Positions 26,954 to 37,082 of a DNA stretch of 64,000 nucleotides are shown here, one piece after another; positions within the stretch are counted from its first letter, which is position 1, and each line of letters starts with the position of its first letter. The position numbers were made by a program, and so were the translations under genes. This DNA is from Gemmatimonadota bacterium. Its GTDB lineage: Bacteria > Gemmatimonadota > Gemmatimonadetes > Longimicrobiales > Gaopeijiaceae. The stretch covers positions 62,001 through 126,000 of the forward strand of contig JAJDXM010000009.1 of assembly GCA_022823225.1 (NCBI GenBank), in the 5' to 3' direction. Under the pieces are notes generated by a model, which made no database searches, was not told the DNA's origin, and saw only the letters and a list, made by a program, of their open reading frames with translations.

Positions 26954-27985
26954 ATGAAGAAGACAGCCGCTTCCGCACTGCTGGTGCGCGCCGTTGCCAT
27001 CGCTGCGGTGCTCGGTCGGTTCCTCGCGGGTGCCGCCGGTGCCGCCGCCCAGGAAACGCCGCCCCGCGGCGGGGATCCGCCCCCCGGGTTTCACGCGGTG
27101 GGGCTGCAGACCCGGCCGGTTGACCCGCTCGTCGAGGTGGATTGGCTGATGCGCCACCTCGGCGACGACGATCTGGTGGTGGTGGAGCTGGAGCGCCGGC
27201 CCGGGGAGTACGCGGCCGAGCATATCGCGGGGGCGCGGCGGTTGGGCTTCGCCGACATCACGTGGGACGGCGAGGCAGGATGGCGGTCGGAGTTCCGGTC
27301 GGTGGACGAGACCGTGGCGGCGCTGCGGGCGGCGGGCATCCGGCAGGACTCCCGTGTCGTCATCTACGGGAACAGCATGACGGCGACCGCCCGTGCGTGG
27401 GTCACCTTCGACCTGCTGGGGCTCGGGGACCGGGCGTTCCTGCTGAACGGGGGGATCCGCGCGTGGAAGGCGGTCGGAGGCGCGGTGGAGAGCGGCGACG
27501 GCCCCGCGGTCGAGCCCGGCGACGTGGTGCCGCTGAACCCGGTAGACTTCCGGGTATCGGCCGACTGGATCCACGAGCGCCTGGACGACGCCTCGCTGGT
27601 CCTTCTCGACGCGCGTCCCGACGACGAATACACGGGTGACGACGGTGGGCTCGGGGGCATGGCGAACCCGGGGCACATCCCCGGTGCGGCTCAGCTCTAC
27701 TGGGAGGAGCTGATGGATCCCGCGAACAACACGCTGTTCAGGCCCCGCGAGGAGATCGCGCGGATCCTGGAGCGTCACGGGGCCGGCGAGGGCAGGACCC
27801 ATGTCACCTACTGCATGATCGGGATGCGGGCCAGCGTCGACTACATCGCGGCCCGCATGCTGGGCCTGGACATCCACTTCTACGACGGAAGCTGGTACGA
27901 CTGGGGGACTCGGGACGACCTGCCCACCGAAACGGGGCCGGACCCGCGGGACGGGCGGGGCGGCGAGTTGCTCAGGTCGATGTAG
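26954..27985 (+). CDS. Exported tandem-rhodanese sulfurtransferase
   Basis: The 343-residue product has a signal peptide (about residues 1-33) and two rhodanese domains. The first (about 55-180) has GNSMTATA at the loop and no catalytic Cys. The second (about 200-320) has the catalytic Cys287 in the loop CMIGMRA. The layout is that of thiosulfate:cyanide or mercaptopyruvate sulfurtransferases (SseA/TST), here sent to the periplasm. Its end overlaps the convergent RND permease gene by 14 bp. Confidence 0.88.
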   Translation: MKKTAASALLVRAVAIAAVLGRFLAGAAGAAAQETPPRGGDPPPGFHAVGLQTRPVDPLVEVDWLMRHLGDDDLVVVELERRPGEYAAEHIAGARRLGFADITWDGEAGWRSEFRSVDETVAALRAAGIRQDSRVVIYGNSMTATARAWVTFDLLGLGDRAFLLNGGIRAWKAVGGAVESGDGPAVEPGDVVPLNPVDFRVSADWIHERLDDASLVLLDARPDDEYTGDDGGLGGMANPGHIPGAAQLYWEELMDPANNTLFRPREEIARILERHGAGEGRTHVTYCMIGMRASVDYIAARMLGLDIHFYDGSWYDWGTRDDLPTETGPDPRDGRGGELLRSM

Positions 27986-30900
27986 CCACCTGGTAGGGGC
28001 TGGTCCCGCGCGGTGCCCTCCGAGCCGCCCATCCTTCCACCACCCGGTGATGCACCATCGCCAGCGCCGGCACGATCATCATCAGCACGCCGGTGGCGAA
28101 CAGGATCCCGAACCCCAGCGATGCCGCCATCGGGATCAGGAACTGGGCCTGGATGCTGGTCTCGAACACCAGGGGCGCGACGCCCAGGAAGGTCGTCACC
28201 GAGGTGAGGAAGATCGGGCGGAAGCGCGCCTTCGCCCCCTCGATGATCGCTTCCCGTCCGGACATGCCCCCGCGCCTGCGCTCGTCGATGAAGTCGATCA
28301 TGACCAGGGAGTCGTTCACGACGACACCGCTCAGTCCGATGACCCCGAACAGCGACATGATGGCCATCTGGAGACCGAGGATGACGTGGCCGAGCACGGC
28401 GCCGATGATCCCGAAGGGGATGGCCGCCATGATGATCAGGGGCTTGGAGTAGGAGCCGAACGGGATGGCCAGAAGGGCGTAGATCGCCAGCATCGCGAGG
28501 AGAAAGCCGCCGATCAGGGCACCGAAGGACTCGACCTGTTCCTGCTGCTCGCCCCCGAACGCATAGCTGAGACCCGGACTCCCGGCCGCGAGCGCCGGCA
28601 GGACCGAAGCCTCGAGCTGGTTCGTCACCTCGTCGCCTGTGACGATCGCGGCGTTCACGTCGGCGGTGACGGTGAGGACCCGCTGCCCGTCCTTGCGCCG
28701 TATGGTGGTGGGCGATTTGCCGAAGCGCACCGACGCCACCCGGCCGAGCGGGACCTCGCCGCCGGCGGGTGTCCGCACCTGGTAGTTCTCCACGTCGGCG
28801 ATCGCGTTGCGCTCCTCCTCGGGCAGCCGCACATAGACGCGCATCTCCTCGCGGCCGCGCTGAACGCGCAGGGCCTCGTTCCCGAAGAATGCCGAACGGA
28901 CCTGCCGGGCCAGGTTGTCGAGTGTCAGCCCCAGCGTACGGGCTTCGGGAAGCAGATCGAGCTGGATCTCGCGGAGCCCCTGGTCCTGGTCGGCCTGGAT
29001 GTCGAAGACGCCGGCGTATTCCTGGAGCCGCGCCATGACCGTGTCGCCGATCAGGGCCAGACGGCCGGGGTCCGGATGCGAGAGTTCGACATGAACCGGA
29101 GCTCCGAAGCTGATGAGTTCGGCCGTGATGCCGAGCGACTTGGCCTCGGGCAGCACGCCCACTTCTTCACGCCATGCCTGCTGGAAGTCGATCGCGGAAA
29201 CGTCCCGCTGCTCGGGGCTGACGAGCTTGAATTCGACGGCCGCGATGTTGGCCTGTGGACTGGCCGCATCGGCCGCCGCGCCGCCGGGCCCGGACTGCCG
29301 CGCCGGCTGGCCGATGGTGACGTTGACGCCGGTGAGGAGAGCATCGACCTCCTCGCCCGTGCCGGAGGCGAGCCCTTCCAGCGCCCGGTAGCCGGTTGTC
29401 TCCAGGGTTCGGGCCACGTCGGTGGTGCGCTGAACGGGCGTTCCTTCCGGCATCTCCAGGCTGGCGGTGACGAGGTCCCCCTCCACCGACGGCATGAAGT
29501 CGACCTTGATGATCCCGGCCGGAATCATCGCGACGCAGACGATGATCATCGCGATACCCGAGGCAATCACGACTCCCGGCCGGCCGGTGGCGAAACGGAG
29601 GCTCCGGTCGAGCGGACCCGCAATGAAGCGCCGGAGTCCCGATTCCACGCGCGATTGAATGCGGCCGATCAGGTGCGGCCTGTGCCGCGTGGGGCTGCCG
29701 CTGCGATCCCGGAGGTGCGAGAGATGGTTCGGGAGAACCAGCAGGGACTCGAGCAGGCTGAAGAGCAGGACCGACATCACGATGATGGGGATCTCGCCGA
29801 TGATCCTGCCGATCGAACTCGGGATGAAGAAGAGGGGACAGAAGGCCACCACCGTGGTCAGGACCGCGAAGATCACGGGCCGGGTGATCCGGCGCGTGCC
29901 GCGGATCGAGGCCACCACCCCCCTGGTCCCCCTTTCCCGCTCGGCGTAGATGTTCTCGCCCACCACGATTGCGTCGTCGACCACGATCCCGATCGCGAGG
30001 ATGAAGGCGAAGAGCGACATCAGGTTGATGGACACGCCCAGAACGGACATCACCGCGAAGGTGCCCACGAAGGAAACCGCGATTCCCACCGCAACCCAGA
30101 AGGCCAGCCGGATCTCCAGGAAGAGCGCCAGCGCCAGGAGAACCAGGGCCAGCCCCAGGAAACCGTTCTTCACCAGGAGACCCAGCCGCGACTGAAGGAT
30201 GTCCGCGTCGTTGTTCCAGATCTCGAGGCCCACCCCTGCGGGCAGCGAAGGGACCACCTCCTCCTCAAGGTGCGTTTCGACCGCGTCAACGATCTCCAGG
30301 ACCTTCTCGTCGGCTGTGCGGAAGACCTCGACGTAGGCAGCGGGCTGGCCCCGGTAGCGGCCGATCAGGTCCACGTCGCGGAACCCGTCCCGAACCTCGG
30401 CGATGTCCCCGAGCCTTACCACGGTCCCGTCCGCGCGACTAAGAACGATGATCTCTTCGAAGTCCTGCTGGGTGTAGTTCTGCCCTGCCGTGCGAATCCG
30501 CACCTCCTCGTCGCGGGTGGCGATGCTCCCGGCCGACAGATCCAGCGAGCCACCCCGCACGGCGTTCGCGATGTCCCCCAGGGTCAGGCCGAGAGCCCGC
30601 AGCCGGCGCAGCGGAACTTCGATCGAGATCTCGTAGTCGCGGACGCCCGTCGTCTCCACGTAGGAGACTTCGGGGAGCGCGGCGAGCGCGTCCTCGGTGC
30701 GGTAGGCGAGTTCCTTGAGGGCGCGCTCCGGGACATCGCCGTAGAGGACGAGCCGGATTACGCTCTGTTGGTTGGTGACCTCGGAGACCTCGGGGCGCTC
30801 GGAGCCGCCGGGGAAGGTCTGGATCCGGTCGACCTGCGCCTTGATGTCGTCCAGGGCCCGGTTCAGGTCCTCCCCCATGTTGAGTTCCGCCACCACGGAA

Positions 30901-31229
30901 CCGCGCCCCTCCGACACCGTGGACCGGAGGTGCTTAAGGCCCTCGACGCCCTCGATCTGCTCCTCGATCTTGAGGATGATCGATTCCTCGATCTCGTCGG
31001 GCGTGGCGCCGGGGTAGGACACCGACACGAGCACCCGGTCCAGCGAGATTTCCGGGAATACCTCCTGCACCAGGCCGCGCAGCGCGAAGAGGCCCGCGAT
31101 CAGGATGAACAGCATCAGGAGGTTGGCCGCGACGCCGTTGCGGGCCATGTAGGCGATCGGACCGCCGCCCACCCTGTCCTCCGGGCCTCGGGGACCAGTC
31201 CCGCCAGCTTCGCGCATGGTGTCGCTCAC
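27972..31229 (-). CDS. RND efflux permease (HAE1/AcrB-type)
   Basis: The 1085-residue product has the twelve-helix RND layout with two large periplasmic loops. Recognisable parts are EEQIEGVEGLKHLRSTVSEG (porter domain), the helix 4 segment with the proton-relay Asp pair (GIVVDDAIVVGENIYAE), and the repeat in the second half (GVVVNDSLVMIDFI). It pumps substrates from the periplasm or inner leaflet outward. The GTG start follows the adaptor gene by 33 bp in the same operon, which runs tolC, adaptor, permease. Confidence 0.92.
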   Translation of the reverse strand: MSDTMREAGGTGPRGPEDRVGGGPIAYMARNGVAANLLMLFILIAGLFALRGLVQEVFPEISLDRVLVSVSYPGATPDEIEESIILKIEEQIEGVEGLKHLRSTVSEGRGSVVAELNMGEDLNRALDDIKAQVDRIQTFPGGSERPEVSEVTNQQSVIRLVLYGDVPERALKELAYRTEDALAALPEVSYVETTGVRDYEISIEVPLRRLRALGLTLGDIANAVRGGSLDLSAGSIATRDEEVRIRTAGQNYTQQDFEEIIVLSRADGTVVRLGDIAEVRDGFRDVDLIGRYRGQPAAYVEVFRTADEKVLEIVDAVETHLEEEVVPSLPAGVGLEIWNNDADILQSRLGLLVKNGFLGLALVLLALALFLEIRLAFWVAVGIAVSFVGTFAVMSVLGVSINLMSLFAFILAIGIVVDDAIVVGENIYAERERGTRGVVASIRGTRRITRPVIFAVLTTVVAFCPLFFIPSSIGRIIGEIPIIVMSVLLFSLLESLLVLPNHLSHLRDRSGSPTRHRPHLIGRIQSRVESGLRRFIAGPLDRSLRFATGRPGVVIASGIAMIIVCVAMIPAGIIKVDFMPSVEGDLVTASLEMPEGTPVQRTTDVARTLETTGYRALEGLASGTGEEVDALLTGVNVTIGQPARQSGPGGAAADAASPQANIAAVEFKLVSPEQRDVSAIDFQQAWREEVGVLPEAKSLGITAELISFGAPVHVELSHPDPGRLALIGDTVMARLQEYAGVFDIQADQDQGLREIQLDLLPEARTLGLTLDNLARQVRSAFFGNEALRVQRGREEMRVYVRLPEEERNAIADVENYQVRTPAGGEVPLGRVASVRFGKSPTTIRRKDGQRVLTVTADVNAAIVTGDEVTNQLEASVLPALAAGSPGLSYAFGGEQQEQVESFGALIGGFLLAMLAIYALLAIPFGSYSKPLIIMAAIPFGIIGAVLGHVILGLQMAIMSLFGVIGLSGVVVNDSLVMIDFIDERRRGGMSGREAIIEGAKARFRPIFLTSVTTFLGVAPLVFETSIQAQFLIPMAASLGFGILFATGVLMMIVPALAMVHHRVVEGWAARRAPRGTSPYQVATST

Positions 31230-31262
31230 ACCCTCACCGCCCCGCCCCGTCCCCGCCGTACG

Positions 31263-32468
31263 TCACCCCGTTCCCCCGCCCCCGGTGCGTACCTGCATGC
31301 CCTCGGTGGCGATCTGGATCCCGCCGACCACCACCATCTGCCCGTCTTCCAGCGCACCGGTCACGTACACCATGTCGTCGATGCGCTGCAACACCTGCAC
31401 CGGGACGATCGTGACGGCATTCGCGCGGACCGCCCAGATCTCGTTGTCGGTGCGGAGTGCGGCGCGCGGAACCGCGAAGTAGCGCTCCGGCGCCACCCCG
31501 TCGATGCGCACGTCGACGAACTGCCCGACGAGCAGTGGCGGCCCCGCGGAACCGCCTCCCGCGCCGTCCACGGGAGTGCCGCCACGGAAGGGACTGGGGA
31601 CCCGCACGACGACATCGATCGTACGCGTCTGTTCATCGAGCGCGGCTTCCGCCCGGTCGACGTAACCGCTCCATGTGTAGCGCCCGTCGCCGTAGCTGGC
31701 CTGAACCGTCGCGCGCACACGGCGGTTCCCGTCGCCGGCCACCAGCCGCCACAGATCCGGGATCAGCGCCGCATCCGCATCCGAGAGCGGGACGACCACC
31801 TCGACCGCGTCGGCCGCGTAGAGGCGGCCCACACTCTGCCCGGGCGCGACAAACTGTCCCTGGTCGACGGTCTCGTAACGGACCGCGCCGTTGAAGGGGG
31901 CCGTGACCTCGGTGCGTGACAGCGCCAGTTCGGCGTCGGCCAGCGCGGCACTGTCCCGGGCGAGCGCGGCCCGCGCCGCGTCGAGCTGGGGTTCCCTGAG
32001 CGTGAGCGGGTTGGCGGCTCCGCCGGCGCCGCCGGTGCGGCGTTGCAGCCTCTCGTACTCGTCCCGGGCGACCCGTGCCTCCTCCTCCGCCTGGAGAAGG
32101 GCGACCTGCTGCGCGGCAACGTTCGCCCGCGCCTGCTGCACGCGGTTCCGGTAGTCGGCGTCCTCGATCCGGAACAGGATGTCGCCGGCACTTACCCGTC
32201 CACCTCCCTGGAAGGCCGGCGCCACCCAGGTGACCTGCCCCCCGACCTGGGCGGCGACATCGATTTCCGCGCGAGGCCGGACTGTCCCGGCCCCGTGGAC
32301 CGGGATCGCGCCCTCGGCGGCCTCGGCAACGCCCGTGTTTACGAACGGCACATTGGACGGGGGCGGGCGCACCGGCGGATCGGGCCGCAGGCTGATCATC
32401 AGGAACGCAATGGCGATCGCTCCCCCGAGGATCGCCAGGGCGAGCAGGGCGCTTCGGCGGCGGGTCAT
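31263..32468 (-). CDS. RND efflux periplasmic adaptor (membrane fusion protein)
   Basis: The 401-residue product has an N-terminal membrane anchor (about residues 7-27), a barrel-sandwich/lipoyl-like part (VRPRAEIDVAAQVGGQVTWV), an alpha hairpin (about 110-200) and a second lipoyl half (SRTEVTAPFNGAVRYE), then a beta barrel and a MP domain. It bridges the permease and the TolC-like channel. Its ATG directly follows the stop of the upstream channel gene with no gap. Confidence 0.9.
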   Translation of the reverse strand: MTRRRSALLALAILGGAIAIAFLMISLRPDPPVRPPPSNVPFVNTGVAEAAEGAIPVHGAGTVRPRAEIDVAAQVGGQVTWVAPAFQGGGRVSAGDILFRIEDADYRNRVQQARANVAAQQVALLQAEEEARVARDEYERLQRRTGGAGGAANPLTLREPQLDAARAALARDSAALADAELALSRTEVTAPFNGAVRYETVDQGQFVAPGQSVGRLYAADAVEVVVPLSDADAALIPDLWRLVAGDGNRRVRATVQASYGDGRYTWSGYVDRAEAALDEQTRTIDVVVRVPSPFRGGTPVDGAGGGSAGPPLLVGQFVDVRIDGVAPERYFAVPRAALRTDNEIWAVRANAVTIVPVQVLQRIDDMVYVTGALEDGQMVVVGGIQIATEGMQVRTGGGGTG

Positions 32469-34031
32469 CTATCTGTTCCTTCCGTTTTCGGGGTTCCCAT
32501 TCTCTCCGGGTCCTTCGGCAGGCACCATGCGCAGCGCCTCGAGAGTTTCCGGCGGGGCCGTCCAGTCGCCCCCCAGCGCCCGGTGCACCGCCAGGCGGGC
32601 GAGGGCGAGATCGCGTCGCGATCCCGCGAGTGTGGACTCCACATTAAGCCGCGACCGCAACGCGTCCAGATAGTCGGTGTAGCCTCCCACGCCGGACGAA
32701 TAGCGATCGAGCTGAACGGCGACCGAGGCGTTTGCCTCGTCGAGTTGCGCAGCAAGGTAGGCGTAACGCCGGCCCTCGTTCTGCAGTGCGGCCAGCGCTG
32801 CCTCCACCTCGTGCACCGCGGTGACCACGGTCCGTCCGTACGCCGCGGCCGCCTGCTGGAAGCCGGCCTCGGCGGCCGCCACGTTGTTCCTCAGGCGGCC
32901 ACCCTGAAAGATCGGGGCGGTGAGGTTGCCGAGAAGGTTGCGGAACCACTGGTCCACGCTGAAGAGGCCGTCCGCGTCGGCGGCCTGGACCCCGATCGTC
33001 CCAGAAAGCGAAAGGGACGGGAGAAGTTCGGCTCGCCGAGCTCCGATGGCGTAGCGCGCGGCCTCGAGCCGCAGCCAGGCCGAACGCACGTCGGGGCGCT
33101 GCACCAGGAGGTCGGCGGGGACGCCGGCGGCGACCGGATCGGCCGAGGGCACCGGCGCCAGGGACTCGGGGAGCAGGGCTTCGACCTTGTCGCGAAAACC
33201 GCCCATCAGCACGGCCAGCCGCCCTTCGGCGTTGACGAGCTGGCTCTCGAGCTGGGGCAGCACCGCGCTCGTGTTGAGGCGCTCCTGATTGATCAGGTAG
33301 AGCTCCTGGGAAGTCACCAAACCCAGGTCGTATCGGGTCTCGGCGAGTTCTACACGCTCGAGCAGAACGTTCTCGGCCTCGCGGGTCAGGGCGATGCGGC
33401 GGCGCAGGTCGACGATCTCGAAGTAGGTCGTGATCGCCGTGGCCAGGATTCCGATCCGCGCCGCGTGGTAGTCCGTTTCGGAGGCCAGGTATTCATGTCC
33501 GGCCGCCCGGGCGTCGTTGCGGGCTCGGCCCCAGAAATCGAGTTCGTAGGCGAAGTCGGCTCCCAGCGACCAAGTGGTGACGCCAAGCCGGTCCGGGAAC
33601 TCGAATCCGCCGGGAAGCCCGCCGTCGCCCGTGCCGGTCAGTTCGCGGAACTGCTGGCCGAACCCGGCGTTGGCCGGCGTGTCGGTATCGGTTGCCGAGG
33701 CCGTCGCCTGGATGGCGGGGAAGAGGCCGGCCCGCGCGATCCCTGCCTGTGCTCTGGCCAGTTGCACCCGCGCGACCGCCTCGGCAAGGTCGAAGTTCGA
33801 AGCGAGGACCGAATCCACGACGGCGTTGAGCACCGGATCCTCGAAGGACCTCCACCACTCGCGCGCGCTGGCCGTGCCCGGGGCGGAGGGTTCGGCGAAG
33901 GCGCCAGGAAGTTCTGCCGCCGGCACCGGCACCGACGGGGCCGGGGCCAGGGAGCAACCCGTGAAGAGGAGGAAAGACGCAAACAGCGTGGTGGCCGCGA
34001 GACCGTTGGAGGACTGTGACACCATGCTCAT
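32469..34031 (-). CDS. TolC/NodT-family outer-membrane efflux lipoprotein
   Basis: The 520-residue product has a signal ending in LLFTGCS, a lipobox (Cys at about residue 26), and two structural repeats typical of outer-membrane efflux proteins: long helices with ALAALQNEGRRYAYLAAQL and strand segments such as LSLSGTIGVQA. It forms the outer-membrane channel for the RND system encoded immediately downstream. Met1 and Met3 are equal candidates for the start. Confidence 0.9.
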   Translation of the reverse strand: MSMVSQSSNGLAATTLFASFLLFTGCSLAPAPSVPVPAAELPGAFAEPSAPGTASAREWWRSFEDPVLNAVVDSVLASNFDLAEAVARVQLARAQAGIARAGLFPAIQATASATDTDTPANAGFGQQFRELTGTGDGGLPGGFEFPDRLGVTTWSLGADFAYELDFWGRARNDARAAGHEYLASETDYHAARIGILATAITTYFEIVDLRRRIALTREAENVLLERVELAETRYDLGLVTSQELYLINQERLNTSAVLPQLESQLVNAEGRLAVLMGGFRDKVEALLPESLAPVPSADPVAAGVPADLLVQRPDVRSAWLRLEAARYAIGARRAELLPSLSLSGTIGVQAADADGLFSVDQWFRNLLGNLTAPIFQGGRLRNNVAAAEAGFQQAAAAYGRTVVTAVHEVEAALAALQNEGRRYAYLAAQLDEANASVAVQLDRYSSGVGGYTDYLDALRSRLNVESTLAGSRRDLALARLAVHRALGGDWTAPPETLEALRMVPAEGPGENGNPENGRNR

Positions 34032-34127
34032 TCCGTGCGGCTTTCCATTGAGGTGACGCGGCTGGTTCCCCGCGAGAGCAAAGTTGGCGTGAGGAGCGGG
34101 AGTCGCGCAAGCAATTCGCAGAGCATG

Positions 34128-35258
34128 TCATACCTGTTCCAGCGCAGCGGCCAGCGTTTCGACCGTTCGGTCCACGTTGCCAAGCTTGTCGAGTCCGAAA
34201 AGGCCCAGCCGGAAGGTCCGGAAGCCGCGGGGCTCGCCGCACTTCAGGGGGACCCCGGCCGCGATCTGCAGGCCCGCCGCGGCGAAGCGGCTTCCGTTCT
34301 GCACCGCCGGATCGCCGGTGTAGCTGACCACCACCCCGGGTGCCTCGAACCCCGGCGCCGCGACGCTCTTGAACCCCCGCTCCGCCAGCAGCGCCCGGAC
34401 CCTGCTCCCCAACACGCTCTGGCGGGCGCGCGCACGATCGAAACCGAAACTCCCGGTCTCGCTCATCGACTCGTGGAACATCCTGAGCGCGTCTGTCGGC
34501 ATGGTCGTGTGATAGGTGTGGCCGCCGCCCTCGTAGCTCTCCATGACCCGCAGCCAGCGGAGCAGATCGCAGCTGAAGCTCGTGTTGCTGGCGGGTTCCA
34601 TCCTGGCGGCCGCCTCGGAGCGCATCATGACCAGCCCCGCGCAGGGCGACCCGCTCCACCCTTTCTGCGGCGCGCTGAGGAGCACGTCGACCCCCGACCG
34701 CCGCATATCGACCCACATCGCGCCGGAAGCGATGCTGTCGACCACAAAGAGGCCGCCCACGGCGTGGACCGCGTCCGCCACCGCGCGCATGTACTCATCC
34801 GGCAGGATGATCCCCGATGCGGTCTCCACATGCGGCGCGAGGACCACGTCCGGGCGCTCGCGGGCGATTGTCGCCACGACCTCGTCGATCGGCGCCGGAG
34901 CGAACGCCGGCGTGGCGCTGTCGTCGCCGGGGCGGGCCCTGAGCACCGTCTCCGAGGCGGGGATGCCGCCCGCTTCGAAGATCTGGGTCCAGCGGAAGCT
35001 GAACCATCCGTTGCGCAGGACCAGGCATCGCCTGCCGGTTCCGAACTGGCGCGCCACGGCTTCCATGGCATAGGTGCCGCCGCCGGGAACAACCGCGACT
35101 GCGTCGGCCCGGTAGACGTCCTTCAGCGTGGCCGATATGCCCTTCATCACCTCGCGGAAGCGAGCCGACATGTGATTCAATGACCGATCGGTGAAGACCA
35201 CCGAGTATTCCAGAAGCCCTTCAGGGTCGATATTGGGGAGCAGCCCGGGCACATTCAC
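34128..35258 (-). CDS. Class V aminotransferase (alanine-glyoxylate/serine-pyruvate type)
   Basis: The 376-residue product has the class V fold. Landmarks are VVPGGGTYAMEAVARQ (cofactor phosphate region), FVVDSIASG (Asp174, pyridine nitrogen) and LLSAPQKGWSG with the PLP Lys at 199. The family transaminates small amino and keto acids such as alanine, serine and glyoxylate. It is the first of five PLP-dependent enzymes in the second half of the window. Substrate not determinable. Confidence 0.85.
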   Translation of the reverse strand: MNVPGLLPNIDPEGLLEYSVVFTDRSLNHMSARFREVMKGISATLKDVYRADAVAVVPGGGTYAMEAVARQFGTGRRCLVLRNGWFSFRWTQIFEAGGIPASETVLRARPGDDSATPAFAPAPIDEVVATIARERPDVVLAPHVETASGIILPDEYMRAVADAVHAVGGLFVVDSIASGAMWVDMRRSGVDVLLSAPQKGWSGSPCAGLVMMRSEAAARMEPASNTSFSCDLLRWLRVMESYEGGGHTYHTTMPTDALRMFHESMSETGSFGFDRARARQSVLGSRVRALLAERGFKSVAAPGFEAPGVVVSYTGDPAVQNGSRFAAAGLQIAAGVPLKCGEPRGFRTFRLGLFGLDKLGNVDRTVETLAAALEQV

Positions 35259-35386
35259 CTCCTTGCGGGGATTCGAAGTGATTACGTTAGCCGGTCGGCT
35301 CCGCGGCGAGAAGCCGTGGTATGGTCGCTCCGCCGGGCGGCGGAGTTTCCACGGTTAGCCACTGCGGGAAAGGACAGTGAGGACAG

Positions 35387-36190
35387 ATGGCGCATACGGA
35401 GAAAAGCATGACGATCACGACACGGCTCAGCGGCGGCCTGGCGGCGGCCTGTTCCCTGGTTCTGCTGGTGGGCGGCTGCGACCGCGGCGTGATGGCCGAA
35501 CTCGGCCTGGAACTGCATCGAACCTTGCCGCACGACCCAGGGGCCTACACCCAGGGGCTGCTGATCCACGAAGGCACCTTTCTCGAGAGCACCGGGCAAT
35601 ACGGCAGGTCCGAGCTGCGCCAGGTCGACATCGGGACGGGAGAAGTGCTGCGGAGCCACGCGCTCTCCGAGGACCACTTCGGCGAGGGTATCGCGGTGGT
35701 TGGCGATCGCGTCATACAGCTGACATGGAAGGCCGGGCTGGCCTTCGTCTACGACATCGGGACCTTCGCCCCGGTCGACACGCTCGAGTACGAGGGCGAG
35801 GGCTGGGGGCTGTGCAATGACGGGACGTCGCTGTACATGAGCGACGGATCCGGCACGCTCCAGCTCCGGGACCCCGCGACTTTCGAAGTCCGCGGCGAAC
35901 TGCGGGTGACCCGCGAGGGCTTCTCGGTGCGCGACCTCAACGAGCTGGAGTGCGTGGGCGACCACATCTACGCGAACGTCTACCAGACCAACCAGATCGT
36001 GCGGATCGACAAGAGGACCGGCGAGATCACCGGGGAGCTGGATGCGCTGTCATTGTCGCTGGCAAGCAATCGCAGCGCCGATCCGGGGGCGGTCTTCAAC
36101 GGGATCGCCTGGCACGAGGCCGCGGGCACCTTCTACGTGACGGGGAAGCTGTGGCCGGAGATGTTCGAGATCGCGATCACCGGCGGGTAG
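35387..36190 (+). CDS. Glutaminyl-peptide cyclotransferase (beta-propeller type), lipoprotein
   Basis: The 267-residue product has a lipoprotein signal (LLVGGCDRG, Cys at about 31). The mature part carries the glutamine cyclotransferase family segments AYTQGLLIHEGTFLESTGQYG, GWGLCNDGTSLYMSDGS and FNGIAWHEAAGTFYVTGKLWP. The enzyme converts N-terminal Gln to pyroglutamate in exported peptides. GAGG upstream supports ATG 35387; ATG 35408 is also possible. A 128-bp divergent region separates it from the aminotransferase gene. Confidence 0.88.
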   Translation: MAHTEKSMTITTRLSGGLAAACSLVLLVGGCDRGVMAELGLELHRTLPHDPGAYTQGLLIHEGTFLESTGQYGRSELRQVDIGTGEVLRSHALSEDHFGEGIAVVGDRVIQLTWKAGLAFVYDIGTFAPVDTLEYEGEGWGLCNDGTSLYMSDGSGTLQLRDPATFEVRGELRVTREGFSVRDLNELECVGDHIYANVYQTNQIVRIDKRTGEITGELDALSLSLASNRSADPGAVFNGIAWHEAAGTFYVTGKLWPEMFEIAITGG

Positions 36191-36278
36191 GCGTCCGCAC
36201 GATCCCAGCGTCGCCCGGCGGGCTGCGAGGCGCCGGACCGACGAGGTCCGCCCAGCACCCTGGCAGCCGGGGTGGCCG

Positions 36279-37082
36279 CTACGCGAAGAGCAGCGAGTCC
36301 AGGCCGCGGACCAGCCCCGTGACCTCCCCGACACGCCGCGCGGCGAGAAGGGTGCCAGCGACATACGGCTGTGCGCTGGTGCCGGCGTCATGCCGGATGG
36401 TGAGCCGCTCGCCGGGCAGACCGAAGAGGGCCTCGACCGAGACGACGTAGCTCGGGAGCCGCACCGAATGGACCTGCGTGCCCCCGATCTCCGCGCCGCG
36501 GGTACCGGGGTCTCCCAGCGTCTCCTCGACCGGGAAGTGGAGCTGGTTCGGTGAGACGGTGGCAAGGTATTCGGCGAGTTCCCGCGCGGTTCCGGTGGGC
36601 GCGTCGGGCTTGTCGGCGCGTGCGAAATCGACGATCTCGCGGTGGGGCAGGTGCTTTGCGGCGATCCCGGCAAGGTGTTTGAGGATCGCTGCCGTGACGG
36701 AGAAGTTCCCCGCGGCGATCGCACCGGAGCGCGCGGCGAGGGCCGCCGTTTCGATGTCCTCGAAATCGCGCGCGGAGAGTCCCGAGGTGCCGATGACGAC
36801 GCGCGTACCCGCCGCGAGGGCCGTAAGCGCATGCGACTTGACGGCCGCCGGGTGGGTGTAGTCGATCCACACGTCGGGAGCGCCGGCGAGGGCTTCGCCG
36901 GGGTCCGGGGCAATGGTGACGCCGGCGGGTTTCTCCCTGCCGATCGCCCGCCCCGCATCGCGTCCCGCGGCGCTGCGGGCCAGCGCGGCAACCAGCCGGA
37001 AATCGGGCGACGCCATTACGGCTTCCGCCACCGCCCTGCCCGTCCACCCGGTCACGCCCGCCACGCACACCCGGATGCTCAT
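36279..37082 (-). CDS. DapB-like dihydrodipicolinate reductase with altered catalytic motif
   Basis: The 267-residue product has the dinucleotide-binding VAGVTGWTGRAV, DYTHPAAVKSHALTALAAG, GNFSVTAAI and KPDAPTGTA segments of DapB, which reduces hydroxytetrahydrodipicolinate in lysine and peptidoglycan synthesis. The family motif ExxHHxxKxDAPSGTA reads IVDFARADKPDAPTGTA: the Lys (K158) is kept but both His are replaced by Ala-Arg (A154, R155). It may be a divergent subgroup or act on another substrate. The ATG overlaps the stop of the aminotransferase gene as ATGA, so the two are coupled. Confidence 0.8.
   Translation of the reverse strand: MSIRVCVAGVTGWTGRAVAEAVMASPDFRLVAALARSAAGRDAGRAIGREKPAGVTIAPDPGEALAGAPDVWIDYTHPAAVKSHALTALAAGTRVVIGTSGLSARDFEDIETAALAARSGAIAAGNFSVTAAILKHLAGIAAKHLPHREIVDFARADKPDAPTGTARELAEYLATVSPNQLHFPVEETLGDPGTRGAEIGGTQVHSVRLPSYVVSVEALFGLPGERLTIRHDAGTSAQPYVAGTLLAARRVGEVTGLVRGLDSLLFA

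Noticed and set aside
28047-31919. A very long open frame (about 1290 codons) on the plus strand opposite the RND operon
   Set aside because: It is antisense to clearly conserved efflux genes, rich in Arg, His, Gln and Asp as expected of a GC-rich shadow frame, and has no recognisable domain. Similar long shadows oppose the genes at 525-2051 and 47986-52094.
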